64,000 nucleotides of DNA from Lentinus brumalis. Its lineage: Eukaryota; Basidiomycota; Agaricomycetes; Polyporales; Polyporaceae. A model generated the notes under the pieces. That model worked only from the letters and a program-made list of their open reading frames with translations, ran no database searches and was not told where the DNA came from. The translations under genes and the position numbers were made by a program. This document shows positions 10,941 to 24,219 of the stretch, one piece after another. Numbering within the stretch: the first letter of the stretch is position 1; each line of letters opens with the position of its first letter. The stretch lies in contig MARA01000010.1 in assembly GCA_001792895.1 (NCBI GenBank), forward strand, positions 1,302,001-1,366,000, given 5' to 3'.

Positions 10941-13900
10941 TGGTGCAGGCTGTCACCGGATCCTGGATTCATGAGCTTCTGAGTTTTGTAAGATAGATGG
11001 AACGAAGACGCAGCACGCAATGGAATAATGATGGTCACGTTGTACCAAACACCCTGTCACGCTGTCTCGACATGAATGCTACTTACTGAAAAGAAATCGC
11101 TCGAAAGGCACTTCGCGGGAACAGAACTTCAACGGTAGGCGCGGAAGTCGGCAAGGTCTCCAGTCGCACCAACTTGAAGGCGGGGTGAAGGCAGTACCTG
11201 TGCACTGACACGAGGGTGATAGGTGGTCAAATTTACCGTAACTCTGACCCTGGACACGCGGTCAAAGACAGTCGAGGGAGCCGCTGTTCAGGCCAGCGAT
11301 CACAGCGCACGTGTACGGCTTCGCTGCCAGGAGGAGGGTTGGGCCGCTCCGGATTGTGAGCCCCGTTGCGGCGTCCGAGAGACGACAACGCAGATCCTGT
11401 TAGTTGATCCGTCTGGTCATTTGACATGCTCATATCCGAATCAAATATGGTACATACAGATACATATCATGCAACCTTCCAATGGGGAGCCAGTGGTGCA
11501 ACGAACACGTATAGATCGTCGGCGAGATTGTACGTCGTCCGAGGTGTGTCGGTGTTAATCATGTTCTGTGACTGAAACTGCGGATTAGCTCGTATGGTGC
11601 CGTAGCCTTCTCTGGACATCTGCACTGGAGTCACATGTCTTGGCAGAACGCGTCTCGGTTTAAGAAGAACGCAGGCGGACGCACCAGACACGGAGCCGAT
11701 CAAAGGAGTGTTTCAGTACGCACTTGGTGGGGCTTGAGCGGTACCTCGATCGCTGGTCGAGAGCGAGCTGGCCGTACGCCTGCAACCTTGCGGTAGAGTT
11801 GACCCGCACTCTCCCGCACTGCCTGAAAGCTATAGTATATAACAGATGGTCCGAAGAACTGAGGTATAGGGGCACAGTTCCGGGCGCCGATCGAGCGGCT
11901 GCGAATGATGTGAAGGGTACGGTCGAGCTGAGGCGATGGGGCCTGTACGGCTGCACTTGTGACTGGTTATTCTGGGCCGTTAAGCATTTGAACTGCAGCT
12001 CGACAGGATTGGGAGTAATGTATGATAGATAGGACTTACCAGGTCAAGAGCAGCGCGGCAGGGAGAGCTATGAAACTTTAACCACAGCAGCCGAGCTGTC
12101 TTGTCACTGCCTTGGTCGGGACCTTGTGATGTATGGGATACACAAGACATAGGTGCGGTGAAAACTTCGCGGGGAGACGCTGCCCTGCTGGCATAGAGTT
12201 GGCTGCGAGGCAGGGAACGAGGGTGTCTTGTCAGGCCGGGATTGATGCGGAAGAGCGCAAGTAGGGGGTGTATGGGCATGCGAGTGTCGGAAGCGGCATC
12301 TTCGGACGTAAGGGAGGTGGGAGGGAGGGTCTTTCGACCGAGCCGAGCCGGTATTTTGGGCGACTGGGCATGATCTGACGCTGATATGCGCGGTGAAAGC
12401 TTCGGAGCGACGGGAGAAAGAACATCACAAGACATCCGTCCGTCCGCTGCGAGGAAGGAGACGCAGGAGGAGTAAACCTCACCTCCGTCATGGGTTACGG
12501 GAGGGGTGATCAGTCGCCTTAGAGGGAAGTTGAAACGCGCCATACACGATGGTTCCGCCAGTCAGCCTCCCAGTGTCCGTGGTTCAACGACGATCCTATA
12601 AGCCTCGAAAGCTACCGGGAGGCCCGAATCACCGAGATTGTTGACTGACGGCAGGGACGCTTGCGGACCGGGATGGTCAACCCTATGTTTGGCAAGGTGT
12701 TCCCGAGAGCCCCAGTGGGAGATACCAAAAGGCTGTCGAAGCGTACGGTGGCCCGAGAGAAGAGGAGGTAGCTCGTCCGACATCAGGCTGGTGGAGGGCA
12801 AGAGGGGTGCTTGTGCTTGAGCGCTGGTAGGAGCGTCGCGCATGGCACCTGGAAGCGGGCTATCAGTCGCGGGATCGCGGGAATGAAAATGTGCGGACCT
12901 CAAAATGGGCATGCTAGTTCCGCCAGCCACCAGCTAGGTTCATCGACAATGACTCGAGGCTGTATGCGCTGCGTGTACGAGGCGAAACGAGATGAAGGGG
13001 CGTCATATACAGGCCGTGCGGATGGGAAGCGAGGGGTGCAGTTCAACGGAAAGGAGGAGGTTCCGTGTGCACGAGTCGGAGACTCGGAGACGGAATATTC
13101 GTTGCGGCAGCTCACCTCACAAGCTGAAGATCAGCGGCAGTTTCAGCACGCGTTTGATCGATTACCATGGACAATAGGGTCGCATATAAAACCAGGCATG
13201 TTTCGTGTGCCGTCGTGGCATCCCCCACTTGACCGGCCTTGTGCGACAGCCTCGAAATGCTCTAAGCCAGAAGGCATCCGACGACAGCTCTGTTGCCTGC
13301 GACAGGCAGCGAGTTGAGGGTATACAACCCGTGCAGCCACTCTGGCAGTGACTGCTCGTTCTCGGATCCCACAGGGGCCGAAGTATCCGCTAGGTGCGCC
13401 GTCCGAGTCCATTCGTCGTGAATGTAGTAATCTAGGGAAACTACACCGTCGTACACCTGTTGAACCAGCTTGTAGCATCTCCTCAGGGATTGCGGTATCG
13501 TTGTTCTGGCCTTGTGAGGCGGGAGAATGCATCAGAGTACCCTCGGTGATCTGAGGGTCTTCCCTCTCCTGGTCTGCATCCTGGGCCTTGTTTGTCGCCG
13601 AGTCAAACAAAGGCCGGGATACATACCATGAGAATGGAAGATCTTCAGACCACTTGGGGAGTCTGAATGAATTCTCTAACATTCTGCTAGCGTACAACAC
13701 TTACGGAGGGGAGGATGGATGGTGCTGTAGTCCTGGACGACAATAACAAACGCCCATCATGCATATGCATGGAACAATCTTCTGTTTGACGCACTAGATA
13801 ACGGTGGCAACATCGCCGGGCGGAGTTGACTAAGAAGATGTGAGTGTCAGTGACTCACGCACACACCGTCATACGCTCGCACTCACTGTCTTTATGTACA

Positions 13901-14819
13901 GGGCACTGGCGACTCGGAGGCCCGGCCAACGATCACTGAACTAGTGGCGACTCCGGTGTTTGGTAGAAAGTGTCCCGCCGCACACTCAAGCCGGATCAGG
14001 CGTTCTAGCCACTCACACGACTTGAGTGGGTGATTGAAACCGGCCCCAGCTAGTTTCCATACCGTTGGTACAGCGGGCGCGGCCAAGTCTAGGTCATCTT
14101 CCTGCCGTGGATCAAAGTACCAGGTTGAAGGAAGCGCTTCTGTGGTTGCAATATACGTACGCGGTTCTTGTTTCCTGTCCCCGTGTTGCTGACTCTCATC
14201 CCGGCCTTGGGTTTTCAGCTTCGAGACGACGAGAGCCAAGCGGCTACGATGTCCCGACCAAGGAGCAGGACTGCGTAAGCGCGGGACACACGCTCAATCG
14301 CTTCTGAAGGTGGGTTTGATCGATGGTGCGGTTGGGGATTTAACTGGACACACTGAGCTTACTTTACGACGTACTGAATTGTAGTGCTCGCCGTTGATGC
14401 GCCACTGCGGCGACCCGGAGACAGCCCGCTTGACTCGCACGCTGGGAGATGAGAGCTCTGTTTGGCTAGACTACCGCTATCCACTTCGTTTGTGTAGAAA
14501 GATATCCACCAAATGATCCCATCTTCTTCTGTGCCCGAATATCGTTATCCATGCCGCGCTATGTAACATCCCGGCGAACATGCTGAAAGCACACCGGATG
14601 GTTCGGTACCTGAAGTGGGAAATCACACATACCGGTTTGCTGTCAGGGCGTAGCGACCGCTCGTCTCGTTCGCTGGAGGCCTGACGACGATACTTCGTGT
14701 GACAACAGATCCATGAGATTCCAGCAACAATACATGACGGTCATTCAAGACTGATATTTATATGAAGGAGCCTACCGCAAGCTCTCGCGCACCACTCTGA
14801 TCACTCCGTCAGTATCCGC
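10941..14819. other. 3.9 kb without a convincing gene; possible unrecognised minus-strand remnants
   Basis: Several open frames lie on the minus strand (about 12040-12545, 12562-12930, 13262-13700, 13892-14239). Two patches read like protein: 13262-13456, including VYDGVVSLDYYIHDEWTR and ending at a stop at 13262, and about 13892-14130, including WYFDPRQEDDLDL and CEWLERLIRL. I could not join them with GT/AG introns into one protein or assign a family. They may be parts of a fast-evolving hypothetical gene, a pseudogene, or chance frames in GC-rich DNA. Confidence 0.3.
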
Positions 14820-16211
14820 CTACGCCAGTCTTCCCGGGATATGTGGGTGAGAGCTCGACAGCCCTGCGTCAACGGCCCATGCTTGTCCGTTGACATAGCT
14901 GGACTCGTCCGACGCTAGGAACAACGCGGCATTGGCGATCTCTGTGCGAGAGGAAGTTACACCTGCAGTAGTCTGTGATGCATGCAAGCATACATACCTT
15001 GCGGGAGACCGTAGCGGCCGAGGGGGTTCAACTGGCCGAGCCTGGCCTCCTTCCCCTTACCACGAGCGTAGTCGAAAACCTCGGATGTCATCCCAGTCTC
15101 GATGAGTCCCGGGCAGATGGCATTGACGCGGATGTCGGTCCGTTCCAGCTGATAGCAAGCAGTCTGGGCGATACTATTCACACTGTGAAGAGGGCAAGGT
15201 TAGGTTGGCTATAGACAGGGTGAAGCGACACGCACGCTGCCTTGCTGGCGCTATCTGTGGGGTTATGAGAACAAATTGGCGGCGGACGCTAAGACTTGGA
15301 CTCACAATCGGTGGCGCCCGCACCAGAGCGAAGGCCGGCAACTGGTAGGTACGTAGTTCAGCCTGGAGCAGCACGAAGTAAAGTTCGGGCCTACCCGATG
15401 CGGTCAGGATAATGCTGCCACCGCTGTACTTCTTGCCTCGAGAAGAATTGGCTTTCTTCATGGCAGCGGACGCGTGCTTGACAGCAAGGAAGCAACTAGG
15501 AAAGGTCAGACCACTTGGCGAGGGTGGTAAGCTAGAAACTCACGAAAGCGCATTGACACGCATGACTTCCATGAATTGTTCAGGCGTGGTGTCCCAGAAC
15601 CGGGTGGAAGTGGCGATGCCCGCCTGGTGAAACATGATCAGCGACCTTTGAGAGTTGTGAGCGGAAGCGAAGTCACATTCGCAAAGAAGACATCTAGCCG
15701 GCCCTCTTCCTGAAGAGCCTGCTTGCACAATTGTGCGATTGTCTCTTCGTTCGCGGCGTCGGCCTGTTGGGTGGTGACCTGCAAGAGGACAATGGTTCAG
15801 ATTCGGAGGCCGCGCGACAAGCAAACAACACACCTTGACATCCGGGTAGGTCTTCTCGATGGTCGACTTCAGGTCGGGAAGGTTGGTGGGGTCAAAGTCG
15901 GCCAAGTAGAGGTGGCGAGCCCCTGGAGGTCCGTCAGGCGCGTGGAATGCGGGGTAAAGGCGCCTAGCACTGCGAGCACTCACCTTCGTGCGCGAACAGG
16001 ATGGCAGTTGCCCGTCTGCAAGCAAGGTCTGAGAGGTGGACACGACTGGACGACAGCGAGACACGAACCCTATCCCCTTGAGAGAACCGACGCCTGTGAT
16101 GATGCACACCTTGTCCTTGAGGCGCGTCCCGCGCGGGGCGTTCTGGAGGTGGGAGCGGATGCTCTCGAGCCTAGCGAGGGTCCTCCCGCGGAAGTCGTCG
16201 TCGCTGGACAT
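14820..16211 (-). CDS. short-chain dehydrogenase/reductase, FabG/3-oxoacyl-ACP-reductase-like
   Basis: Predicted 302 residues from ten exons read downward: 16211-16069, 16015-15984, 15922-15834, 15778-15677, 15623-15544, 15495-15395, 15341-15306, 15254-15236 (19 bp microexon), 15182-14998 and 14941-14820; all phases agree. The cofactor motif [10 protein letters not shown] is at about 40-49, ADFDP gives the nucleotide-specificity acid, and FFANAG is the NAG motif. The catalytic YSASK is split so that YSASKA falls across the microexon. [12 protein letters not shown] is the classical PG motif and the C terminus is [11 protein letters not shown]. The active site is complete, unlike the dehydrogenase at 7272. 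It probably reduces a keto or hydroxy substrate with NAD(P)H in the cytosol; the substrate cannot be told. It is divergent from APC1. Confidence 0.88.
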
Positions 16212-16593
16212 GGTGGGCGAAGGAGAGGATAGGCAGCGGGCGACGAGGGCACATCTTGACCGGGATGCGGGTCTGTGGGCGACCGAGGCTCGTGATCATC
16301 CAACGACGCGTACAGGCGCGCGTCCTCGACGCGTCTTCAGCCACTCTCCTCTTCCGCCACCACCACCTGCCCTGCCCTGCCCAGGCTATGTCCTGCGTGC
16401 ATCCATCGCAAGACCCTTTGCAGCTGCGACCTACCTCGATTGCCACCGTGTCGATCTCGAAGACTCACAACACGTCTTTTCTATCCTCGTCCTGTTGCTT
16501 TAACAAGGTTCCGTTGTCTGATCTGAGGTGAGCTGCTCCATAACAAGTGCACCTGTAATTTGGGAGTGCCAACCACCCACGCAGTCCTCCGCC
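16212..16593. promoter_or_regulatory. divergent promoter region of the dehydrogenase and APC1
   Basis: These 382 bp separate the two start codons. The stretch is pyrimidine-rich on the APC1 side and no TATA box is obvious. No separate gene is visible. Confidence 0.5.
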
Positions 16594-19500
16594 ATGTCAC
16601 TCGGCCTTCCACCAATTCACGTCCCTTCCGTAACCCTCCTGCCCCCCACGCCGTCTCCATACTTCCGCAGAAACTCCACGGCCAAATCGCCCGTACCGGA
16701 ATCTGAGTCTTCGCTCCTCCGCGCGATACGCAAAAATCTCCGAGCCGCGCGCGGTGCCCAGGATTCGTCACTTCGTCCATCCGTCTTCTATTCCCCTCAT
16801 ACAGATGGTAACACCGGCGAGGAGGTCCTCACTTGGGACAACACAACCGTCATCCTCACCCAAGGAGGCGTTCTGTCCAAGAAGTGGTCATTCGCAGATC
16901 CCGTCCAGTGGGCATGCATCGGGTGGTTATATCAGTCCAGTCTGCTTCATTCCTCCACGCCTTCTACCCCGGCCTACTACAGGGAAAGCTCAAACGACAA
17001 GCTACCTCCGGAGAAGGATCCAGACGAGCGTCCAACTTTCGGTGCTTATGCCCGTGCACGGATGGACAAGAGGCGCGAGGAGGACGCGGAGGAGCGTATG
17101 AAGGGTGTCTTCATCTTCGTTCGAGGAACAGCCAAGATCTACATGGATAATGGCTTTGAGTATACACTCTCCCTGCCTTTCACAGTCCAGCGCGCGTGGC
17201 CAGTCGAGCCTCACGGTCTCTTCATCCAACGCGTAGTCGAAGGGTGGGAGGTCGAAGAGACCAGCGAATCGGAGGGGCCTCGCATGGCCACTATCTTTAC
17301 GCTTACCAGTCCCTTCTCTGAACCGGCCGCTCTCGGGCTCACCGATGGGGTTAAGGGTGGTTATGCCTCTGTGCCTCTGGAGATGAAGCCGGACTATGCG
17401 TCAGAGCCTGTCCCGATCCCTCCACAGGAACGCATTCTCTGGGTGTCTGAGCAGGCATGGAAGCTGACAGACAAACTCTTGGTCACGCTCAACGCGGACC
17501 TCAACCGTATCACTATCTGGCGCTTCGTCTACGCGCCCCCACCGCCCAGCTCGTCAAAGGCAGGGACCCGTCCTACCGCTCATGCACACCATGGCAAGCG
17601 CTCGTCAATGTCCGGAAACACGTCCGCTCATCTTCGACAAGCTAATGCGTCCTTAGACGAGTTGCAACTGTCTCCGGGTCGACGTGACGCGAAGCCACCG
17701 CACAACAACGCGGCTGGCCTGGCCCCCGCCCTCACCACAACCACGACAATGGCAGAGATGATGGGCGGAGTTGGTGGGGGATCCATCGCACAGTCTCAGT
17801 GGAACCTTCCGTTCCGTTTTGTTGTCGACGCCTCGGGCAAGTTGGTTCTCGAGCAAGTGGTAGAGCAACCAGTAGATCTCGACAATGTTCCTGATCCTGC
17901 CGAGGAAATGCGGATGCGCTCTCAATTCTGGGTGGAGAAGCTGTATGAAGAGACCATCCCAAAGTTTGCGTGAGTGTTCCAGGACTATATGACGATGCAT
18001 ACGCTCATTATCTCATCCAGCACCGCTGATCACACTCACATATCCGTCGCAGCTTGGGATGAACGCTGGGATGGCGAGAAGACGCGGTCACTCCTGGCAG
18101 TATGTCTTCGCGTGACGGAGACCTTGCTTGTGTTCTCCGTGGAACGACGTGATGACCACACCATGGGCGCCCGACCAGTCACTCAGCTACCAGCGCATGC
18201 GGTTTCCACCATTCGAGCCACCAGAGATTCAGTGGCGGACCTACTAGTCTTGAAGCCGGACGGCACTCTCGCCCTCCTCACCCATGGCACGTACGAAATA
18301 CCCCTGTCGTTGAAACTGCCCAATGCTCCCCACACCTCGGTCGACATCCCCCGTGTCGCCTTTCTCGAGCATGCCGCCTACTCCTCGGTGACTGTGCAGC
18401 TAGCTGATGGCTTGTCCGCACGGATATCTCTCGATCTCGTAGCTCGGGATCATTTAGTCAGCGATTCCATGCTGATGCTCTCCTTGCTGCTGCCTCCGGA
18501 CCAATTCTTCCGCCTGCATAGCACCTTTCTCTCAAGGTGGTCCAAAAGGCGCTACTCATTCATCTTGGGCGTCGAGTTTGAGGTGCTCGAGTCGAGCTTG
18601 CTGAACCTGCTCGGCTTGGAAGATGAAGACGAAATGGACTCCGCTCCCCTCGACGCATGGGTGCAGCTTGCCTCGACCGAGTCTGCCACGAAGTTCCGTG
18701 AGGATCCTGTGCTTCGTAAATTGCAGCTGCCTAGCTCCTCGATACGACGCGATCGATGCAAGAAGACCGTCAAGGAACGAAACATTTACACCGGCTGTGT
18801 TCTACACGCTCTCCACCTGGTGGCCGAAGAGAAACGAGTATTCCTGCCGAGCATCGAAGGACTCCCGCGAATCACTCCGTTGATTTGTCGACTCGCACTG
18901 GTCGTGCGACCGGAATGGGCAGATTACTGGAAGCGGTACTGTCCCTCCGCTATGCCGAGTTGGCCGGATCCTGCACTGATGGGTAAGCTTCATCATCTAC
19001 GTTTGATGCGTCAATAAGCTCACTGAACGTACGCGTATGCAGTACCCGAACACTTCGACGAGAACCTGCCACCTTGGCCGGCGGACATGTTCAGTATCCT
19101 CTACGGCCGAGTGAACAATCCCGACTGGGCATTGCCCTGGACTGACAGCTGGGACTTGGTGAAGTCGTATCAACATTCCGCGTCCTTTGCCTACGGACGC
19201 CAAGAGCCGCTCACGCACCTCCATGCCTTGACCGTCATATACAAGGCCTTGACGGACAACAAGATAGGTGATGTCCGTAAGCGCGCCGAGGCTGGCCTAC
19301 GAGCCATGGAGGAGACTGGAATGACGCTAAACGTCTTGCAAAACTTGGCCTTGGGCGTCACTGCGCCTCTGCGGGAGGCCTTGCGTACAGCCCAGCTGTC
19401 GCCAGGAGGTGACTGGTCCCTGCAGATCTACTCCCTCATTGGCCGCAATGACTTGGCGGAGGGCTTCAGTTCCAAGCCGGCAATCTTCGTCAACAATGGG

Positions 19501-22500
19501 TATCGCAGCATGAGGGAGTTCCTGGTGAGTACTCAGCTCATAAATGTACTACGCACGACAAGCGCTAATCACTGGGCCCAGCATCCAACGGCACCTCGCA
19601 AATCTTGTCGCCAAGTGATCGAGGGAGTGTCCAAGACATTGTCCAAGGATCGTATGAAGACTACAGGCGTAGAGCTGGACACGGAAGACTTCACCCGCAT
19701 CCGGTTCGGGACCGACCGTCGACTGGATGAAGCGGCGCGGATGCTTTGCTCTTCAACGATCCCGCAAATTCGGATTATCGATCGACCTGAGCTGAAGTAT
19801 GTGTTGTGGCGTTTTTGACTGGTGTCGCTTGACTGACGCAACTTGCGGCGCAGCGAAACTGAGCAGCTCAGAGCGCAACAGATACAAGTCATGCAGTTGA
19901 CCGAGCGCACGCTTGCCCTTCCTTTGGGGCGTGCGATCTTCACATTTGGATCCATCCCGACTGTGACCAAGGAAGCATTCGCGATCCCAAAGCTCGAGTT
20001 CTCGGTGCGAGTGCAACCAGGGAACATCCTTCACGTCCCAGAACCTGGCAAGATACCCACCGAATCCCTGAACTGGGGCGAGTTCCACAACGGTGTAGCG
20101 GCAGGGTTGCGTATCTCACCAGATGCGCAATCAGTGGAGAGTTCGTGGATCAAGTTCAACAAGCCCAGTGAGCTAACGCCGGAACACGCGGGCTTCCTTT
20201 ACGCTCTTGGGCTAACGGGCCACTTGCGGGAAATGTTGACGTGGCACACTTTCGGATATCTAACGCCCAAGCACGACATGACCTCTATCGGCGTCCTCCT
20301 AGGTCTCGCTGCTGCAAACGTCGGTAACAGCAATCGACATGTCACCAAGCTTATCGCTGTCCACACTCCCGCCTTGCTCCCTACACCCGACGTTGACCTC
20401 AATGTTCCGCTTATCACGCAATCCGCTGGACTCATGGGTATCGGTTTGCTCTATCTGGGGACGAAGCATCGGCGCATGGCGGAGGTCTGCTTGACCCAGA
20501 TCAGCAGGCGCGACCTCTATCAGCCTGACATCAGCAACGAGTATCGAGAGGCTTACACACTCTCCGCTGCGCTTGCATGTGGGATGGTCTTGCTTGGGAA
20601 GGGAACCTCGATACCTGCCGACCTCGCGATCCAGAACCGCTTGCGCCTCCTCATTCATGGAGAACCTCGCGTGGGGAACGACGGCCGGCCTATCCGGCCG
20701 ACATTCGATGTGAACCTTACCTCCCCGGCTGCCACAGTCACGTTGGGTCTGATGTATCTTCGAACGGAGAGGAAGGACGTCGCTGACATCCTCACGATTC
20801 CTGACACCCTCGAGGCCATCAACCACGTCCAGCCCAGCTTCCTCACAATGCGGGCGATGGCACGCGCTATCATCATGTGGAACACTATCCAGCCCAACAA
20901 GGCCTGGTTCATGGCGCAAGTTCCCAGTGCCATCAAAACGGCCATGGAGGCGCGGTACCGCGGAAAGACGGTCGACGATGGCTACGAGCTGGCGTATTAT
21001 AACATACTCGCTGGCTTGTGCTTCGCCGTTGGCCTGAAATACGCTGGAACTGCGAGAGAAGAGGCTTACCTCTTGCTCATCCAGTACTATGATATGTTCG
21101 CACAGTTGGCATACACCAACAGTAAGTCGAGCTATCCCTGGCCGTCTCCCTTTGTCCGCAACGCGGCTGACTGGGCCCCGTCAGGTGGCGCCTACGACCA
21201 TCGAATCAAGCGGTCGGCCATCCGCGATGGTCTCAATCTCATCTCGCTCAGCTTGACCATGGTCATGGCTGGCACCGGCGAGGTGAACACTCTTCGCCGA
21301 CTGCGTTATGCTTATGGGGTGCACAACCATCAAATACGTTACGGCTCCCATGGTGCCATCCACATGGCCATCGGCCTGCTCTTCCTGGGCGGCGGTCGCT
21401 ACACGCTCGGGACTTCTGACGCTGCCATCGCCTGCATGATCGCTGCGTTCTACCCTCGCTTCGCCGTGCAGTCGGCAGACAACAAGAGCTACCTGCAAGC
21501 GTACCGACACCTCTGGGTCCTTGCTGTCGAGCCGCGCTGCCTTGTCGCTCGGGACGTGGACTCACGGGAGATAGTATATGTCCCGGTCAAGATCAAGGTC
21601 AAGGATGGCAGGGAAGTTAGTAACTTGAACTTGATAGCGCCGACGCTCATACCAGAGATCGACAAGCTGGTCTCCATCAGGGTCGATACCCCGCGTTATT
21701 GGCCATTCTACCTGGACATCGCCCATTCTCCACGCCATCGAGATTGTCTGCTGCGTAGCCAAACGCTCTTCGTCAAGCGACGAACGGCGTTCTTAAGCTA
21801 CACAGAGGATCCCAAGGGAAGTCGGAGCTTGTTCGTACGTTCTGGTTCTTCGGTTGGCGACGCAGCGACACTGGACTTCCCACGAGCGAGCGAGGTGAAG
21901 TCCCACCCGGCCAACGACTTGCACGAGTTCATCGCCTTCTCCTCGAATGACCCCCTTTTCCTCGCCTTCGCCGATCGCTTCTGCAAGGAAGACGGCGAGA
22001 CGCCAGAGGAGAGGCAGTTCCAGTCCTATTGCCATGCTGCTCTCTTGGATAGTATCGTCCAGGACAAGCCGCAGACCCTGCAGGCTCATCTTTCGGTGTA
22101 CCATATGCGAACATTGTCCCCCGACTCGGCATACTTCACCCTCAGACTGCAGGATCTCCGCTTTGGCGCCGACTTCTACAGCAAGATCTACGACCGTAGA
22201 TTTAGCGGGAGGTCTGAGAACAACCCACGACCTCCCCTGATCCGGGAGAACACGCTCCTCGGCGCACTACACCTTCTGGACGCGAAGTTGGAAGCCATAC
22301 GTACGACGGACGTCTTCAAATCTTTTATCGCGCGTTATGCCCGTGGAGAGAGTATCCCGGAGCAGGAAGCAGGCTCGGCAGAAGCGGAGGCATCTCGGCA
22401 ACTTTCGTGGTATCTCCAGCGGAGCAGCGTGCCAGTGTCTACCGTGTTGGTCGTCCTCAAGGCCCTCGTTCAGGAGGCGCACAACCAGTTGGTCACCTTA

Positions 22501-22653
22501 CCTCCGCCACACGGCACGTCGAACACGGACGTTCTGGATCTGGCCCTCAAGGAGCTGTTGCATGCCACGGGCACCCAGATGTCGACTACTATGGGTTCAG
22601 GGTGGACGATGCGATCTCTTGACGAGGTAATTTCCGCTTGGAGCTCTCAATGA
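16594..22653 (+). CDS. APC1: anaphase-promoting complex subunit 1 (APC1/BimE/Cut4)
   Basis: Scaffold subunit of the APC/C ubiquitin ligase, which marks securin and cyclin B for destruction in the nucleus. Exons 16594-17969, 18021-18982, 19043-19524, 19582-19796 and 19854-22653. The last also contains an in-frame 63 bp GTAAGT..CAG intron at 21122-21184, giving about 1,923 residues, the usual APC1 size. The N-terminal half has the APC1 hallmark VLSKKWSFADPVQWA and the stretch AKIYMDNGFEYTLSLPF with AWPVEPHGLFIQR (beta-propeller region). The C-terminal half has the proteasome/cyclosome-type helical repeats, for example AGFLYALGLTGHL, GLLYLGTKHRRMAE and LGLMYLRTERKDVAD, then PSFLTMRAMARAIIMWNTI and GAIHMAIGLLFLGGGR. 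No frameshift. The start is the first ATG in frame after the divergent promoter. Confidence 0.95.
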
Positions 22654-23714
22654 ATCAACCCTCGGACATGGAAGGTCTAGGACTTATCCTGTGACATCGG
22701 AAGCAGCGGTCGGATGCTGTGGACAACTCAGCTGAGTATACTCAATGCGTGTATCATATACTCTCGTTTTTGCGATGTTGTATTTTATTCTATCGCTCAT
22801 CATGAAGCCATATGCAGGTTCTCGAGCCAACGTTCGGTTACTGAAGCCCGATGGTTACGAATTACGTAAGACTCACAAGGTTTTTAGGTATCCTTCTTGT
22901 GCTCGATGAATGAGAAAGACTGGGAGCATCGAAGACTTCTGCCGATGACACCAACCTTATTCAAGACGGATGTATAGGACGCAACGCCGCGCTTGCGCAC
23001 TCGACGTCAGCAGCAGTCGAAACGTACACGTTTGCCTAAGCTTCCGCAATCAAGTAAGGTGTCGCCTTTGCCTTTAAACCTGGACCGCCGAGATGTCGGA
23101 ATGTCACATTCTTCGGGTACCCCAAGCAGATAATCTGTCGTTCATACCTCCGCCGCCCTCAATCTCTCTGCTTACTACTTATCGAATGCATCTCTTCCCA
23201 GGGCCCTGGGTACCCGCTCGCAAGTATGTCCGCGGCCGACCCACGCCGCATGATGGCGTAACTTCTGAGGTGTGTGTCGATACGGACTTGCTATTCCTGA
23301 CGACGCTAAGTATCAGGGCGCTGCTTCTGGACTGAGCGGCTCGGACGTTATACAAGGGCGACCTTCAAGCGACGTGCTTGCGAGATCCTGTATGGGAATA
23401 TCCCTTGGGCCCCGTGTTCCTCGACCCGCGGCGGTAAGTCATCTGCAGACCAGGATCCTTCTATATCCACAAGTCGCCGTCGCGAAGAAGAACGCGCAAT
23501 GCTTATAGCTCCGCGACGCTCTCAAGCGGACCCGAATTTGGTGTATCCGGCCCCTGGCATGATCTGCAAGCATCAACGGAGTATCGCCTTCCAGCGGGTG
23601 TCCGGAGGGTATATATCCTGGTCGGAATCGTCACCTAAGGTACCTGCAGCACATCAGATTACAGCGCCCCTCCCTCCGAGTCTCTTGACCTACTTACTCA
23701 TCATCGCAGGTCCA
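22654..23714. other. intergenic region upstream of EthD gene 1, with TATA-like box
   Basis: No coding potential I can support. TATATAT at 23610-23616 lies about 100 bp before the EthD-1 ATG and is its likely TATA box. The APC1 3' flank occupies the left part. Confidence 0.45.
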
Positions 23715-24219
23715 ATGGCCTCAGAGACCGCTACTACCACTACCACCACCAACCCCCCTCCCTTCGTACGGACCGTGCGCGGCTGGTGGTGCTTATGGCC
23801 CCGAAGCCTGGTCTTTCTTTCGAGGAGTTCGACCGCTACTGGCTCGATGTGCACGCCAACATTTTCTCGTCCATAGCCATCGTCAAGCGGAACTTGCTGA
23901 AGTACGAGCAGGTGAATCACGCCATCCCTCCACTAGAGCAATTGATACTTATAAACCGCCTCGCCGCTCGGGCCCTCGTTGCCGACAGTTCCACCTCGAC
24001 CCCAAGTATGAGGGGGTCATCGCTGCGTCGCCCCTGGCCAAATCCAAGACGCCCTTCCGGGGGATCGCGATCTTTGAAGCGACGTCGCTGGACAAGATCT
24101 TTGAGGTATTCCAGGACGAGGAGTACCTCCGGGTCGTGGTCCCCGACGAACACAACTTCTTCGACCCCGAGAACGCGCAGATCCTCGCGGGCCCGTTTGC
24201 GACCATCATTGACCTGTGA
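23715..24219 (+). CDS. EthD domain protein 1 (dimeric alpha-beta barrel), one apparent frameshift
   Basis: Small EthD-type protein of about 142 residues. Exons 23715-23911 and 23989-24219. After a Thr-rich N terminus (MASETATTTTTT) come the EthD features RLVVLMAPKPGLS and FDRYWLDVHANIF, then KRNLLKYEQ at the intron. The second exon has GIAIFEATSLDKIFEVFQDEEYL and ends IIDL. The ATG frame and the domain frame differ by one base, and an extra C in CCCCCC at 23753-23758 joins them. EthD proteins form ferredoxin-like dimers; some act in polyketide or ether metabolism, but fungal members are mostly uncharacterised. The gene is paralogous to the one at 24964 with the same intron position and the same second-exon length (231 bp). 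The pair is convergent. Confidence 0.8.
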
